64,000 nt of DNA from NCBI RefSeq assembly GCF_022458985.1, contig NC_061776.1, forward strand, positions 2,641,075 through 2,705,074, read 5' to 3'. Position 1 is the first letter of the stretch; every line of letters starts with the position of its first letter. The notes under the pieces were generated by a model that worked only from the letters and a program-made list of their open reading frames with translations, was not told the origin of the DNA and ran no database searches. This document shows, piece by piece, positions 46,426-58,822 of the stretch. This DNA comes from Mugil cephalus. Lineage: Eukaryota > Chordata > Actinopteri > Mugiliformes > Mugilidae. A program made the translations under genes and the position numbers.

Positions 46426-46463
46426 CACAGTGAGAAATGATGTGAGCAGCCTGAACAAAAACC
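46426..46463 (+). other. 23-type RSS of V5
   Basis: Heptamer CACAGTG (46426-46432), 22-base spacer, nonamer ACAAAAACC (46455-46463). Confidence 0.92.
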
Positions 46464-46606
46464 AACAGATGAACAGATGTCAAACAGTGTTTGTGACAGG
46501 AAGAGAGCAGTAAACCAGAGCCCAGGTTCACATATTTCACCTCCATCTCAGACAGAGTCACAAACTACTGAGCTGAGAGAGATTCTTCTTTTCTGCTCTC
46601 ACTATG

Positions 46607-46719
<113 letters not shown>

Positions 46720-47440
46720 CCCTGTGTCTGTGTGGTTTTTCTCTGGGTACTCCAGTTTCCTCATGTTTGTCTCTGTGTTTGCCCTGTGACAGGCTGGAGA
46801 CCTGTCCAGGGTGTAGCCCAACTCTTGACCTTTGACAGCTGGGATAGACTCCATCAACCCCCACGACCCTAGTGAGGATTAAGTGGAAGAAGATGAGATG
46901 AGAATAATAATAATATTAATAATAATACATTTTATTTTTTGGCACCTTTCAGGTCACCCAAGGTCACCTAACAGAGAATAAAAAATAGACAAAACAAAAC
47001 AAAACATATAACAAAACAATCAGCAGCAAACAGCAACAACAACAAGAGTGGACAGGGAGGGTAGTGAAGGTCATGAAGCAGAGTCCAAACACAGAGTAGA
47101 CCAGTTTGAACAGATCAGTTTTGACATATTTAACATCATATTTATTGATGTTGTTGATATTTCAACAGTTGAATAAAAAGAAAAACATGACAACAACACA
47201 TAGAAGGGACGGCACAGTGGAGTGGTGGTTAGCACTGATGTCTCACAGTAAGAAGGGTTTGAATCCATCGGCCGACTGGGACCTTTCTGTTTGGATTTTC
47301 CATGTTCTCCTTGTGTCTGTGTGGGTTCTCTCCAGGTTCTCCAGCTTCCTCCCACCCTCCAAAGACATGAAGGTTCATTGATGATTCTACATTGGTCATA
47401 GTTATGAGTGAGAATGGTTGTTTGTCTCTCTGTGTTAAAC
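46720..47440. repeat. SINE-like interspersed repeats (two pieces)
   Basis: Piece 1 (46720-46900) has CTGTGTCTGTGTGG, GGCTGGAGACCTGTCCAGG and CAGCTGGGATAGACTCC. Piece 2 (about 47210-47440) starts GGCACAGTGG, with box-A-like GGTTAGCACTG and box-B-like GGTTTGAATCC (47258-47268 region), and continues GGACCTTTCTGT-like text. A tRNA-derived or DNA-element origin is possible; the family is common in fish. Between them lies simple AT-rich sequence. Confidence 0.55.
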
Positions 47441-47543
47441 TTGAGATAGACTGGTTTCATCTCTTAAAATGTCAAATAAATAAAATAAGACCAGAAGTTC
47501 ATCTTGTTTTAAATTAAAGCAGATGTTAAACGAATCATCTAAT

Positions 47544-48148
47544 TCAGACGTGGGCATTTTACGGCCCGCGGGCCACATACGGCCCTTTGGACATCCCTGT
47601 CTGGCCCGCGGTCTGTCAGTCACAAGCAAATGAACAAGTATTTATGCTGTGCAATACGACTGTGTTGCTTTTATTTTGAAAAGCCATGATGTATTATTTA
47701 GGTCATAGCACTGTTATAATCTGTGTTCGTTAATTATTCGAAAAGGATAATTGAAACAGCTTCGTTCCATCTATTAAACATTTATTGAGATTTATTGCGA
47801 TACAGAAAATAATTCATGAAGCTACACGGTCCCTCCTTGGTGCACCGAAGCTTTCCAAAGAGGACAAAGTTTCCAACATTCTGATGCGTTATATCCAAAA
47901 CTACAGATCCGTTGTGTTTTATTTTCCTCTTCGACCTACACCAAAATTCATAAATTTGAATAAATATTTACAGAATATTCTTATACTTCTGATTACCAGT
48001 AGCAGCTTATCAACATATATAATTTACTGCTTTTTACAACGGGAGAAATTTAATATTGAGAATTAAGTTCAAGTTTCCATTTGGTTCGGCCTCCAACACA
48101 GCTCAGATTTTTCATGTGGCCGTATAGAAAATTATTGCCCAGCCCTGA
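47544..48148. mobile_element. hAT-like non-autonomous DNA element
   Basis: Left end TCAGACGTGGGCATTTTACGGCC and right end, read inverted, TCAGGGCTGGGCAATAATTTTC plus CGGCCACAT, form imperfect terminal repeats. CGGCCCGCGGGCCACAT is typical of a widespread vertebrate hAT-type family. About 600 bp, no transposase. An 8-bp target duplication was not clear. Confidence 0.5.
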
Positions 48149-49551
48149 TTTTATTCATGAATTACTATAGTTTCATGAGTTTTCAGTGAATGTTTCATGA
48201 TTTAAAGTCTTTTAAAGATCTTTTCCACTCATTTGAAATAATCCTACTGTCACCTTTAAGAGTCATTGAACTGATTATGTACAAAGTCTGTGCAGATCTC
48301 CCACCACTCCCTTCACCAGTCATTTTACCCACTCAGTCACCAAATATTCACCAAACATACACCATTCCCATAATCATCAGAGTCAGACTCCATAAGTCCC
48401 GGTCCAACACTACAAATCGCAATAACTTTATACTGGTACAAACACACACATCATATAGCAGCACATCAACAAGACCTTTTAGAATGGCACTTTTTAATGT
48501 TAGTTTACTGGCTCATAAGAGTTTTATTGTAAATGATCTGATTTCAGACAATGAGCTTGACTGTTTGTTTTTAACTGAGACGTGGCTGGGCACGGACGGA
48601 TCATCAGCTCTTTTAGAATCATCCCCTCCCAATTACAGCTTCTCATTCTCTAACAGAGAGAATAAAAAGGCAGGGGGTGTAGCAGCTATTTTATCATCAT
48701 CACTAGATTTTAGAGAACTAAAGGTTGACAGATATCCCTCTTTTGAGCACCACTGCATTGTTTTTAACAGTCCACCTATTTTCTGCATGTGTGTTTACAG
48801 GCCTCCCAAACATTGCCCCTCTTTTATCTCAGAATTCTCAGAAATTCTTTTCATTATCCGCACCAAATTCAATCAGATTATTATTTTAATTTGCATGTCG
48901 ACCATAAATCAGACTCCCTTGCAGAAGATTTTTTAAATGTTCTTAACTGTATGACTTTTACTCATCATATCACTCACCCATATCAAGGGTCATACACTGT
49001 ACCTCGTTATTACCTTCGGCCTGTTAACACACATCTCCTCTGTTTTAGATTTACCTATTTCTGATCATTTCTGTGTCTTTTTTAGTGTCAGTGTTTTTAA
49101 ACATGGTGATGATATTCCAGAGGAAACTGTGAGGAGGCGCTGTCTTACTGCTGAGGTGGCTGCTAATTTTATTGATATTTAAAGTGACATTCCTGCAGAC
49201 TTTTTACCCTCGTCTTGTGATTTTATTGTAGATAGTTTTAATAACAAATTAAAAACAGCACTTGAAAAAGTTGCTCCATTAAAAACAAGAAAACTCACCT
49301 GCAACCTGACACTTCCATGGATTAATGATGAAATAAGACAATTAAAAAGAAAGTGTCGGGTTGCAGAGAGGAAATGGACAAAGGACAAATTACAAATAAA
49401 CCTCCATGTTCTAGAGTCTGAGCTAAAAAACCTACAATAAGGCAATAAAGGAAGCAAGACGGGCACATTTTTCAAACATCATCAATGAAAACCATGATAA
49501 CCCCAGAACACTTTTTCTATCATCGACAGACTAATCAACCCGATTTGTAAC

Positions 49552-50463
49552 TTGTCTGGCAGGATGTCAACAGACTCCAAATGTGAGGAGTTTGCAGCTC
49601 ACTTCAGCAGTAAAATAAAAACCATTAGGTCAGCTTTTAGTCATTCTCAGTCTTGTTTTATTACAGCTGAACCTGTGATTTTATGTGAGGAAACATTGGA
49701 TAGTTTTGTCCTGGTTGTTGCTAAGGTGCTGGAGAAAGTTATCTCTCAGTTAAAACCAGCAACCTGCCTTTTAGATATTATTCCGACACCATTTTTTAAA
49801 TCTACTTGCACTTTTTTAGCTGAGGATGTTTTGAATATTTTAATTTTTTCTCTTCAGACAGCGGTTTTCCCAAGTGCTTTTAAAACAGCCTTGGTCAGAC
49901 CTCTTCTGAAGAGGAATAATTTAGACACTGAAATGATTGATAATTACAGACCAGTGTCTAATCTGCCATTTTTAAGTAAAATTTTAGAGAAAATGGTTTT
50001 TAACCAGTTGAATGATTTTATGTAAACTCACAGTTTGTACAAAACTTTTCAGTTGGGTTTTCAGACAAATCACAGTACTGAGACTGCCCTGATCAAGGTT
50101 TTAAATGATATCCGAATAAACATGGACGAGGGGAAACTCTCTGTCCTGGTTCTACTGGATCTGAGTGCAGCATTTGACACGGTAGACCACAACATTCTTT
50201 TAAGCAGACTGCACAACATGATCGGCCTCTCAGGTACTGTTTTTAATTGGTTCAAATCCTACCTCACTGGCAGACAGTTTTATGTTTCTATAGATGAACA
50301 CTCCTCATCTGAGAGATTCAAACTAGATTGTGATGTCCCCCAAGGCTCAATTTTAGGTCCAACACTTTTTAATTTGTTCATGCTGCCTTTTAGTGAAGTC
50401 ATCAGGAGACCCGGAATAAGTTTTCACAGCTATGCTGATGATACACAGCTATACATCTCCTGA
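49552..50463 (+). pseudogene. LINE reverse transcriptase core (broken)
   Basis: Two frames separated by a stop near 50023. The first has IDNYRPVSNLPFLSKILEK (RT block 1). The second has QLGFQTNHSTETAL, LLDLSAAFDTVDHNIL with the first catalytic Asp, VPQGSILGPTLFNLFM, and YADDTQLYIS with the catalytic Asp pair. All core motifs are still readable despite the stop. Confidence 0.85.
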
Positions 50464-51394
50464 TGACCCAGGACCGATTGATGTCCTTTTTAACTGCATT
50501 TTAGATATTAAGACATGGATGACAGAGAACTTCCTACAGCTCAACCAGGACAAAACTGAGGTTTTAGTTATCGGTCCTGAGGCTCAGAGAGAGAAACTTT
50601 TACCAAAACTGCAGACAATTTCTGTGTCTCCCTCGGAACAAGTAAAAAATCTGGGCGTTATTATTGACTCGGAGCTTGGTTTCATCCCTCACATTAAAAA
50701 CATAGTAAAAAGTGGATTTTGCCCCCTCAAGAACACAGCCAGAGTCCACCCGTTTCTTTCTCGAGCAAACACAGAGATGCTGATGTTTTTATCTCTAGTC
50801 GTATTGACTATTGTAATGCTCTCCTTTCTGATCTTTCCAAAAAGAAAGACATAAATCCTTTACAACTACTTCAAAACTCAGCTGACAAAGACCACAAAGA
50901 CAGAGCATATTGAACCTGTTTTAAGATCGCTGCATTGGCTCCTCGTGTGTTTCAGGATCGATTTTAAGGTTCTTTTATTGGTTTATAAATGTCTTAATGG
51001 TCTTGGTCCCTCATATTTATCAGATCTGCTTTTACCATATCGGCCTCTTGCAGCCCCGAGATCCTCTGTTAGCAGCCTCCTAGTGGTTCCTAGAGTTAAG
51101 ACAAAGAAGTACGGGGAGGCATCTTTTCAGTTTTATGGCCCACGCCTATGGAACAGCCTGCCGGAGGAACTCAGGGCTGCACAGAGAGTTGATATTTTTT
51201 AAAAAGAGACTCAAGACCGACCTTTTTAGCTTTTAGCCAATCGTCCATTTTAGTTTTATTTTAGCGCCATGTTGTCCCCTCGCTCAGCGCTCAGGGCTTG
51301 TGACCAGCTCCTAGAGTGGACGGTCCTCTGCGATGGTGTCTCCTCACTAGTCTGTCCGTGCTCAGCCATGTCATTCCTTTTATCTGTGCTTGCT

Positions 51395-51416
51395 TGTGTG
51401 TGTGTGTGTGTGTGTA

Positions 51417-51460
<44 letters not shown>

Positions 51461-51490
51461 TGTGTGTGTCTGTGTGTGTGTGTGTGTATG
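51395..51490. repeat. (TG)n microsatellite in the LINE 3' region
   Basis: Near-continuous TG units with a few interruptions (TCTG, TATG). The Cys/Val open frames here are by-products. Confidence 0.9.
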
Positions 51491-51636
51491 TGTGTGTGTC
51501 TGTTTGCGTGGGGGTGGGAAGTGGGAGGTTTCTGTGGGCTTGTTTTATATATGTTTTGTTCTATGTTTAAAGCACCTTGGGCTGCAGTTCATTTGTACGA
51601 AAGGTGCTATATAAATAAAGTTGATTTGATTTGAAA

Positions 51637-52184
51637 GTGTGAATGTGCTTCAGGAGAACAGTCCTTTAATAGAAGAGTATTAACTTTCACCTCAGATGAA
51701 AATGGACAGAGAGACAGAGTGGGAAAAGAATTCAAGTCACTAGAAATTCACTTCCATTATTGAATAAAGCGAAACTCATTGAAGAGTTCAGTCAGAGTTG
51801 AGGAGCTGTGTGGATTTGTAGTTTTGTATTTTCATCTCAGCTCTTCAACAACAGAGAACAGTCTGTGTTACTAAATTCACCACCAATCTGAATATGTTTG
51901 TGGGAACATGAATGTTTTTTAGTCTTTCTGCATCATGTGACCCAGATGTTTTTCATCTACTGTCAGATTCAAATCAAGACCATAAAAGGACACAGCAGCT
52001 TGATCTGAGCTGTCAATCGTCAGCAGCCGTCTCATCTGTGGGCTGCAGGGGCTGATGGGAGCTTTGAGGACCTGCTAGAAACCACGTGGCCTCGTCTCAT
52101 GTCACAGCTCGTCCTTGTTGGGCCTCAGCTGCATCAGAGCTCCACTTCTCCCCAGGTTCACCAGAGGATACACCACCACACAAA
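51637..52184 (+). promoter_or_regulatory. V6 upstream region
   Basis: Starts directly at the end of the LINE. 51640-51840 matches the V4 far flank; 51850-52184 is the common V flank with the CACGTG E-box. The LINE insertion has separated this flank from whatever lay further upstream. Confidence 0.4.
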
Positions 52185-52627
52185 ATGCTTTTCCTCCCAG
52201 CTGCTGCTCTGTGCTGTCTGTGTTCAGGTGAGTGTTTCCAACAAACTCCACCTTTAACAAACACTGTCTCACTAACATTCATCTATCTGTCTGTGTCTCT
52301 ACAGCCCTGGTTGCCATGGCAGCAGATCTGACCCAGGACCAGTTAACATGGACCAGGAGAGTTGGACAAACAGTCTCCTTCAGATGTGAAGGAACTCATC
52401 AGTGTGATGATGATGATATATACTGGTACCAGAAGAAAGAAAGAGAAACATTCAAACGGATTCTTGATATCGCTAAAAGTGATGGTCAAATTTATAAAGG
52501 TTATGGTCATCCTCAGAGAGATGATTTCTCATCTGTGAATAAACAGAACAGTTGGGAGTTGGAGATAAAGAAAGTTAAAGTCGATCATTCAGCCTCCTAC
52601 TACTGCTCCTGTTATAAAAGTGATACC
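52185..52627 (+). CDS. TRGV: TRG variable segment V6 (cassette D)
   Basis: Leader exon 52185-52227, GTGAGT donor, V exon 52305-52627. Starts ADLTQDQLTW. Cys23 (SFRC), Trp41 (IYWYQ), FR3 (RDDFSSVNKQ, SWELEIKKVK) and Cys104 (SASYYC). Extra cysteines: CDR1 (CEGTHQC) and CDR3 (YYCSC). CDR1 carries a run of four Asp (DDDD), unlike any other V here. Intact, with a consensus RSS, and the V closest to the cassette D J (3.3 kb). Confidence 0.88.
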
Positions 52628-52665
52628 CACAGTGAGAAATGATGTGAGCAGCCTGAACAAAAACC
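52628..52665 (+). other. 23-type RSS of V6
   Basis: Heptamer CACAGTG (52628-52634), 22-base spacer, nonamer ACAAAAACC (52657-52665). Confidence 0.92.
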
Positions 52666-55590
52666 AACAGATGAACAGATGTCAAACAGTGTTTGTGACA
52701 GGAAGAGAGCAGTAAACCAGAGCCCAGGTTCACATATTTCACCTCCATCTCAGACAGAGTCACAAACTACTGAGCTGAGGGAGATTCTTCTTTCCTGCTC
52801 TCACTATTTATTTGACATCAGATTTATTGATGTTGTTGACAAATGTTTTAACAGAAAAAAAAATGGAAAAAACAAAAACAAAAAACAGAACAAACACCAA
52901 AAACATGAAGTCAATTAAAACAAAAGAATTCAACAAAAGAGCAAAAGAACACAAAAATATTTTAGGATTTAGTTCATGATAATGAATGATTTCAGCCAAA
53001 TGTTCCAGATGAAGATGAAGCTCCACAACGATCAGCCATAACATTATGACCACCTTCCTAGTATTGTGTATGTTTCCACTCCTTTCATTCATCCTTCTTT
53101 AGCTCCAGACACAGGCCCTGAAAGAGAATTTTCCATCATGCATCATATTTATTTTGTAGCCATCAGCATCACATTAATCTTCATCAAATACAATCATCAC
53201 ATACTCAGTAAATCACTTTCACTCTCATCTTCTGTCGTCTTTCTCAAACTCTCTGTATGTCCTGAGGATGTCTTCTTACTGTCCACAGAGTCTCTCTGAT
53301 CCAGATCTGTCCTCAGCCTCGTTCACCATCAGTCCTCTGCTGTCTTCTGTCCACCCTGGTTATTCTAGACTTTTGGACAGTCTCTAACTCAATGCTGATT
53401 ACTGACACAAACTAAACAACCAGCTCTTCCTCCTCTTTCTCATCCTCTCCTTCCACACCCAGTCCAGAGGTCCCTGCTGTGTTTGTCCTTCATAGACTGC
53501 AGATGGTTGAACCTGCAATTGTAGAAATACTCTCACACCTCCCAAAAACCAAAGACACAGAAATAAAGCTTCATTCAATAGTTCATGTTCCTCTTTGTAG
53601 CATCCATGCTAACTAAATCACAACATGTCATCACACAGTCAAGAGGACTGGTGGAAGATAAATCATAAATCATTTGATTTGGAATAAAGTCTAAATAATG
53701 TTCCTGAACATGAATTAAATCTCTTAACTTAATAAGTGTAGTATTCTTGCCTTTTTGCAGAAAAACACCTGTTTAGGACAAACCCAAAGTAAACTGAATG
53801 ATGTTCATGAATAGTTTGGAGCTCATTCATGGTCTTGGTCTCTTCTGAAAGCTGAACTCTGAAATTCATAACAGAAAAGTAAGAATCACTCTAAATGGTT
53901 TTGTTGTTGAAGAATCAAAGTTGGCACACAGTTAAAAATAAGAAGTTGTTGGGTTCGCCTGATTTTTTTTTTTTATTATTATTTATTTTTTGCTTTCTGA
54001 TGCCTTCAGAGGAAACTGAGGACAGATCTCATCTGGATAACACAAAATTATCAGGACAATTATCAGGATTTCTTTTACTCTTTTTTTGTAGTGTATATCC
54101 AGGTGTTTCCAAACTGTACCATTTAGACACATTTCAAATAAAAAAGCCATAACTTGAGCTCCACTGAAAGGTGACACTCAGAGGAATTATATTTTATAAT
54201 CAGATTCTCTATTAGAGAGCAAGTAGCATATCGTTGTTTAGAGCAGCTCATTGGCTTCATGAAACATCAATCATTCACTAAATTGACTGCAACTGGTTCA
54301 GTCTGTGGATGAAAGAAGGGGGGGGGGCTTCTTTCCAGGCGCTGACTCTCATTGGCTTCTAAAGGCTGTTGACGGGAACAAGTAGCTCTGAATTGGTTCA
54401 TTGAGGTGTCAATTAAAATGTCAGAGTTCAGCGGCCATTTTAAAAACAAACACATTTTAGTTTCATTTAATCTCTTTCTTAAACACAGTGAACCCAATCC
54501 TCAAACCCTTGAAGGTCATGATTGTCATTATCAATAGACTCACCATTTACTGAGGTATTTTGAATCTTTTTGTGAATGATCAGTTTAACAATTGTTACTA
54601 AACAGGAACTCAGAAAAACCAAGAAAAACCCTTTGATATTATCAGAGAAATGAACAAAACCAGAACCCATGATCCAAACAAATCTACTCAAAATAAATGT
54701 GACTGATTTGTAGCTTTGCCTGTTTAATGAACCAGAGTCTGTTGTTATGTCAGAGATGTAAAAATAAATACGGAGCAATTTTACTTCATACAGAGAAATA
54801 AATGATTAGGAACCTGAACAACTTGCAGGAGAAACCAAACAGACAGAAAGTCAGAGTGATGTAAGTTTTACAGATATTTGGTCATAAATCAAAATATGAG
54901 ACAAATTAAATGTTGATCTGATGATGGAGTTAGTCAAACAATCACCAGTGTAGCACCTGTCCCATGTAGCTGAAAATACATGGAGTTAATATAGTTTTGG
55001 TGTTATACTACTATGGTTGGAGCCCTGGGCTCTTTAATGTTGTGCTTCATCATATTAACAAGAACTTATTTAGTTTTTATCTTTAATGGAATAATACAAA
55101 TAAATGAATTGGTTGGTGTCTGTAAATGCATCTGTTTTAAATACTCTCCTCTCATCAAACTATAAACTCAAGTGACTCAAACACTGAACTTTAAATGCAA
55201 TATTTAAAATACTGCAACAGTTAAAATAAAAAGATAACACCTTATATGCTGCTTTTGAAATATGAAAACTAAATATTTTAACTTAAATCCACATTCACTC
55301 TACACTAAACAAAAAATAAAATGAATGTCATGATCATGTCTGTCCTATGGTTTGAGTTTCCTGTTTTATTTTGTTGTTGTTGTTTCACTTGTGTCTCATC
55401 ATCCCTCTGCCCCTGTGTGTATTTATAGTGCCTCACACATTAAAAGGAAAAAATAAAAAGTTTCTCATTGAGGTCAGACATGTTCCTGACTAGCTCCCTC
55501 TCCATAGAAAGCATGGTCAATACATTTAGACCTTCCTGACTCACTGAGTTTCAGACAAGTTTGATGGGTTTCAAGAGTTCCTGATCATTG

Positions 55591-55650
<60 letters not shown>

Positions 55651-55690
55651 GTTAATCCTCAACATGAACGTCTAAACCAGTTTCAATAAC
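52666..55690. other. V6 to J spacer of cassette D
   Basis: 52666-54138 duplicates the V2 flank, including a Tc1-like 3' end at 53028-53072. 54139-55560 has no recognised gene; 55466-55560 matches 150-240. A (TG)n array of about 27 units lies at 55595-55649. Confidence 0.55.
55595..55649. repeat. (TG)27 microsatellite
   Basis: Pure TG units upstream of the cassette D J. Confidence 0.95.
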
Positions 55691-55976
55691 AATCCATCCA
55701 TCAGTCCTTGATCTTCTGGGGACCAAGAATGTGTAGAAAGGTTGATGTCAATCCATCATCCATCCTTGAGTCCAGATCCAGTCCATGAGGACTAAAGTAG
55801 TGGACTGACCAACCACTGACATTAACATCAGGCCATGCTGCTAGTGTGGAGAAAGAAAAGAAAGAAGAGACAGTCATGTAGATCTGAACAATAGAGAAAC
55901 ACATCAAGGAGCTGAAATATGATCCCACTTCCTCTTTTGACTCCTTCACGTCAGCTGACTCTCTCAACGGCACACA

Positions 55977-56004
55977 GGTTTTTGTATCAGTCTTTTTCAC
56001 TGTG
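55977..56004 (+). other. 12-RSS of the cassette D J segment
   Basis: Nonamer GGTTTTTGT (55977-55985), 12-base spacer, heptamer CACTGTG (55998-56004). Confidence 0.92.
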
Positions 56005-56060
56005 TAGCAGCGGCGATGAGTACTACATCTTTGGCTCTGGAACTAAACTGCATGTAACAG
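56005..56060 (+). CDS. TRGJ: TRG joining segment, cassette D
   Basis: Encodes SSGDEYYIFGSGTKLHVT, the longest J here (56 nt). Compared with the B segment it has three extra codons (GDE) before YYIF, and His replaces Ile in the last strand (KLHVT). Phase-1 donor GTAAG follows. Confidence 0.9.
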
Positions 56061-57616
56061 GTAAGAACAAACATTTCTTTTCCTTTACTTGTTTTATTGT
56101 AGAAGCTGAAACGTGTTAAAAGTCAGTTTGTGCTGCTTCAGGCTTTACATGTTAGTTTTTACCTCATTATTAGAGAATTCATCCTGCAGCCATTGTTACA
56201 TAAGAAAAGCTCAATCACTTCTGAAAACATGTTGAAATCTCACTCAACAACTAAAGTTATTCTCTATTTCTGTAAATATTAGTGACGTTACAAACATTTA
56301 GGATTTGATCGTCTCAGAAATTCTGTGTAAACAAGATGATATTTGATGTTCACCTATCGACTCTATTGATTGAACTGGATCATTTCTGAAAGTTAGATCC
56401 TTGTCAGATCTAATCTCTGTCAGTTAATATTTATATGATGTAAATGTGTCTTTAATTGATGATGTTTTAATAGAAAAAGAATAAAAACATTAAGTGAATG
56501 TGATGTTAGAATAAATAGAATTAACTCAAACAATGTTTTATTACTATCATCAGCATAAAGTATTTAAACATTTGAACATGACTGACACAAACCTGAGTTT
56601 TATTAGTGATTAAAGTCTGTGCTCTTAAATGTGTAATATTCAATACTTTAATTTTATTGAAAATATTACAAAGACATGAAACATATTAAGGAGAAGTTGC
56701 TTCAATTTCATGTCACAGCTAATTAGGTTAATTAGAAATAAATGGTGGTGGAGGAGAGAGGCTTCATGACTCTGTGAACGACTTTTGGACCAAATAATTT
56801 TTGTAAACGTGAAGCTGAAAATAATTTGTGTATTTCATGGTCTACAGTTCAAATATCATAAAATAAAAAGCAGTGTTGAATGTTGGTGATCTTCATTAAC
56901 TTACACATTTGTAAACGAACCATTAACACTGAACCTTATGTAGAGGTTTTGGAGAAACAAATGTCGCTATACAGATGATGTCTTATTCTATCTATCCTTG
57001 GCATTATTGATAAAATGAAATGAAATAAAATAAAATAAAATAAAATAAAATAAAATAAAATAAAATAGGAAAATATTTCACTTTGTAAACTACAGCAGCT
57101 CTGATTGATAAAAGACGACGTACTGAAACATAGTCGACATGTTTCCTAACTTCTTTGATACAAATTGAAAATGAGCAAATAATGTCATTTGATTTAGATA
57201 AAATAAGATAATCCTTTATTTATTTCACCGTGGGGAAATTTGCAGCGTTGCAGCAGTAGACAGTTTGAGGACAGAGCACAGAGGAAATATAAAGAAGTAA
57301 TAAAATATTAAATAAATACAAATAATTATTAACTTAAATCCAGTAGAAATCACATTTACGTATGCATGCATGTATATTGTATATTTTAAGAATCAAGGAT
57401 ATACAAACACAAGTTATTCCAATTGTATGAGGGATATTCCAGTTTGTGTTGTGATTGTCCAGTGTGTGTTTGTTCTACTGGGAGCAGGTTTGATTATACA
57501 ACTGATGATTGATCAACTACTGTATTCTGTTCTGATTCATTTATTTATTTTATTTAGCATCAGTTATTTTACAAATTGAAATTTACATGTAGACATGTTA
57601 TAATATATACTGATTA
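56061..57616. other. J-C intron of cassette D
   Basis: Conserved intron with an AAAAT array at 57017-57068. No gene recognised. Confidence 0.6.
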
Positions 57617-57890
57617 TGTACACTGATCAGCCATAACATTATGACCGCTGAAGTGGTTAAACGACTGGGTTCAGAGCATCTCCAGAACTGCAGCTCTTGT
57701 GGAGTTTTCCTGGTCTAAAGTGATCAGTATCTATCAAAAGTGGTCTAAGGAAGGACAAGAACCAAGACAGGGTGGTCATGGGCAGCAGAGGATCATTGAC
57801 CCTTGTGGTCCGATCCAACAGATGAGCTACTGTAGCTCAGACTGCTGGAAACATTAATGCTGGTTGATGTTTGTTGTGTATTGATGAGTA
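57617..57890 (+). mobile_element. Tc1-like transposon 5' fragment in the cassette D J-C intron
   Basis: TGTACACTGATCAGCCATAA start and the same truncated transposase N-terminal sequence as at 26606. Confidence 0.75.
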
Positions 57891-57994
57891 GTTAGTGATC
57901 AGAGTCCATGTAGTTTCCAGGATCAGGCTGAATCCAGACCAGTGCTGTAAGCTGCTGTTGACTGTGTCAATGTGTGTGTGCTGTCAAGCTTCAG

Positions 57995-58822
57995 ATGAGC
58001 GGGTAGTGAAGCCCGTGGTGAGCGTGTACCCAGCAGCATCCAGACCCAACCAGGAGGGGAAGAGCTCCCTGCTGTGCCCGGGCCCCTCATCCATGTTTCC
58101 TCCTGAGGTCCAGTTCTCCTGGAAAAGACAGAAGAAGGGCGGCTCTCTGGAGGATCTGACCTCTGCTCAGGGAGATCAGCTGGAGCTCAGAGAGTCAGGA
58201 CACAGAGCCTCCATCAGACTGGTGGATACAGATGATCTGTACATGTATACACATTACTGTTACATCGAGCATGAGGGGGGCACAGTGAACACTACTATTG
58301 AAGAAAAAGTGGAGGACAGAGTGGAGGCCCAAACACATCAAGGTAATAAAGGCTTGGTGACTGTGTCCAGCAGTGGTTCAGCTTCATGTGGAGACGCTGT
58401 CAAAGAGATCAGAGGAGCAGAGGACTGACATTTGTCACTGCAGCTCCAAACATTTGACTCCTTTTCTGTTTCAGGGGTTCCAGCTCCAGCAGCCTCCTGC
58501 CTCCAGAGAGAGAGCCAGCAGACCGGGCAGCTCTGCAGCAACATCACTGTAAGATCACCTGCTGACTCTCTTGCATGGACACTCCAATGTCCAATGAGGA
58601 CACTAAACAACTTTACAGGATCAATCTGAAACTTTGCACTAATTCATATCTGTGTGTGTGTGTTTGTTTGTCAGTGTCCTTCCAGTCTCAGTGCAGGTGA
58701 AGCTGCTCTGTCTGCTGTACACAGTGCTGATAGTGAAGATTTCTGGTGTCTGCTGTGGACTCTCTCTGCTGACGAGCCTCACAAACAAGGAACCGTCCAC
58801 CAGCTCCACACATGCTGACTGA
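57995..58822 (+). CDS. TRGC: T-cell receptor gamma constant gene, cassette D (late frameshifts)
   Basis: Exon 1 (57995-58342, 348 nt) is open: DERVVKPVVSVYPAAS, then LLCPGPSSMFPPEV with an altered stretch after the first Ig cysteine, FSWKRQKKGG, and CYIEHEGG. It ends with two VEDR-like units (EEKVEDRVEAQ). Exon 2 (58475-58548) is 74 nt, one base short. Exon 3 (58675-58822) lacks one G at its TGCAGGG site and has further small changes, so the transmembrane helix is not in frame (VKISGVCCG replaces VKSLVYCCG). As written, the product would lack a membrane anchor. Confidence 0.78.

Larger units (their letters stand above)
48190..51636 (+). mobile_element. L2-like LINE, 5'-truncated and frame-broken
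   Basis: From 5' to 3': endonuclease part (LFNVSLLAHKS, LTETWLG, CMCVYRPP; to about 49060), a linker with frame breaks, reverse transcriptase (about 49.55-50.46 kb), a C-terminal region (LPEELRAAQ), a (TG)n stretch in the 3' UTR at about 51395-51490, and a 3' end GCTATATAAATAAAGTTGATTTGATTTGA. That short repeated tail is typical of L2-clade elements. Many stops and frameshifts: inactive. It lies about 550 bases upstream of V6. Confidence 0.8.

Noticed and set aside
47210-47440. A tRNA gene
   Set aside because: Box-A-like and box-B-like words occur, but no cloverleaf or anticodon arm is evident; it fits a common fish interspersed repeat.
51269-51634. Cys/Val-rich frames near 51.4 kb
   Set aside because: Translation of a TG microsatellite in the LINE 3' region.
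57617-57890. Functional transposase gene
   Set aside because: Only the N-terminal helix-turn-helix region remains; the catalytic part is absent in all copies.
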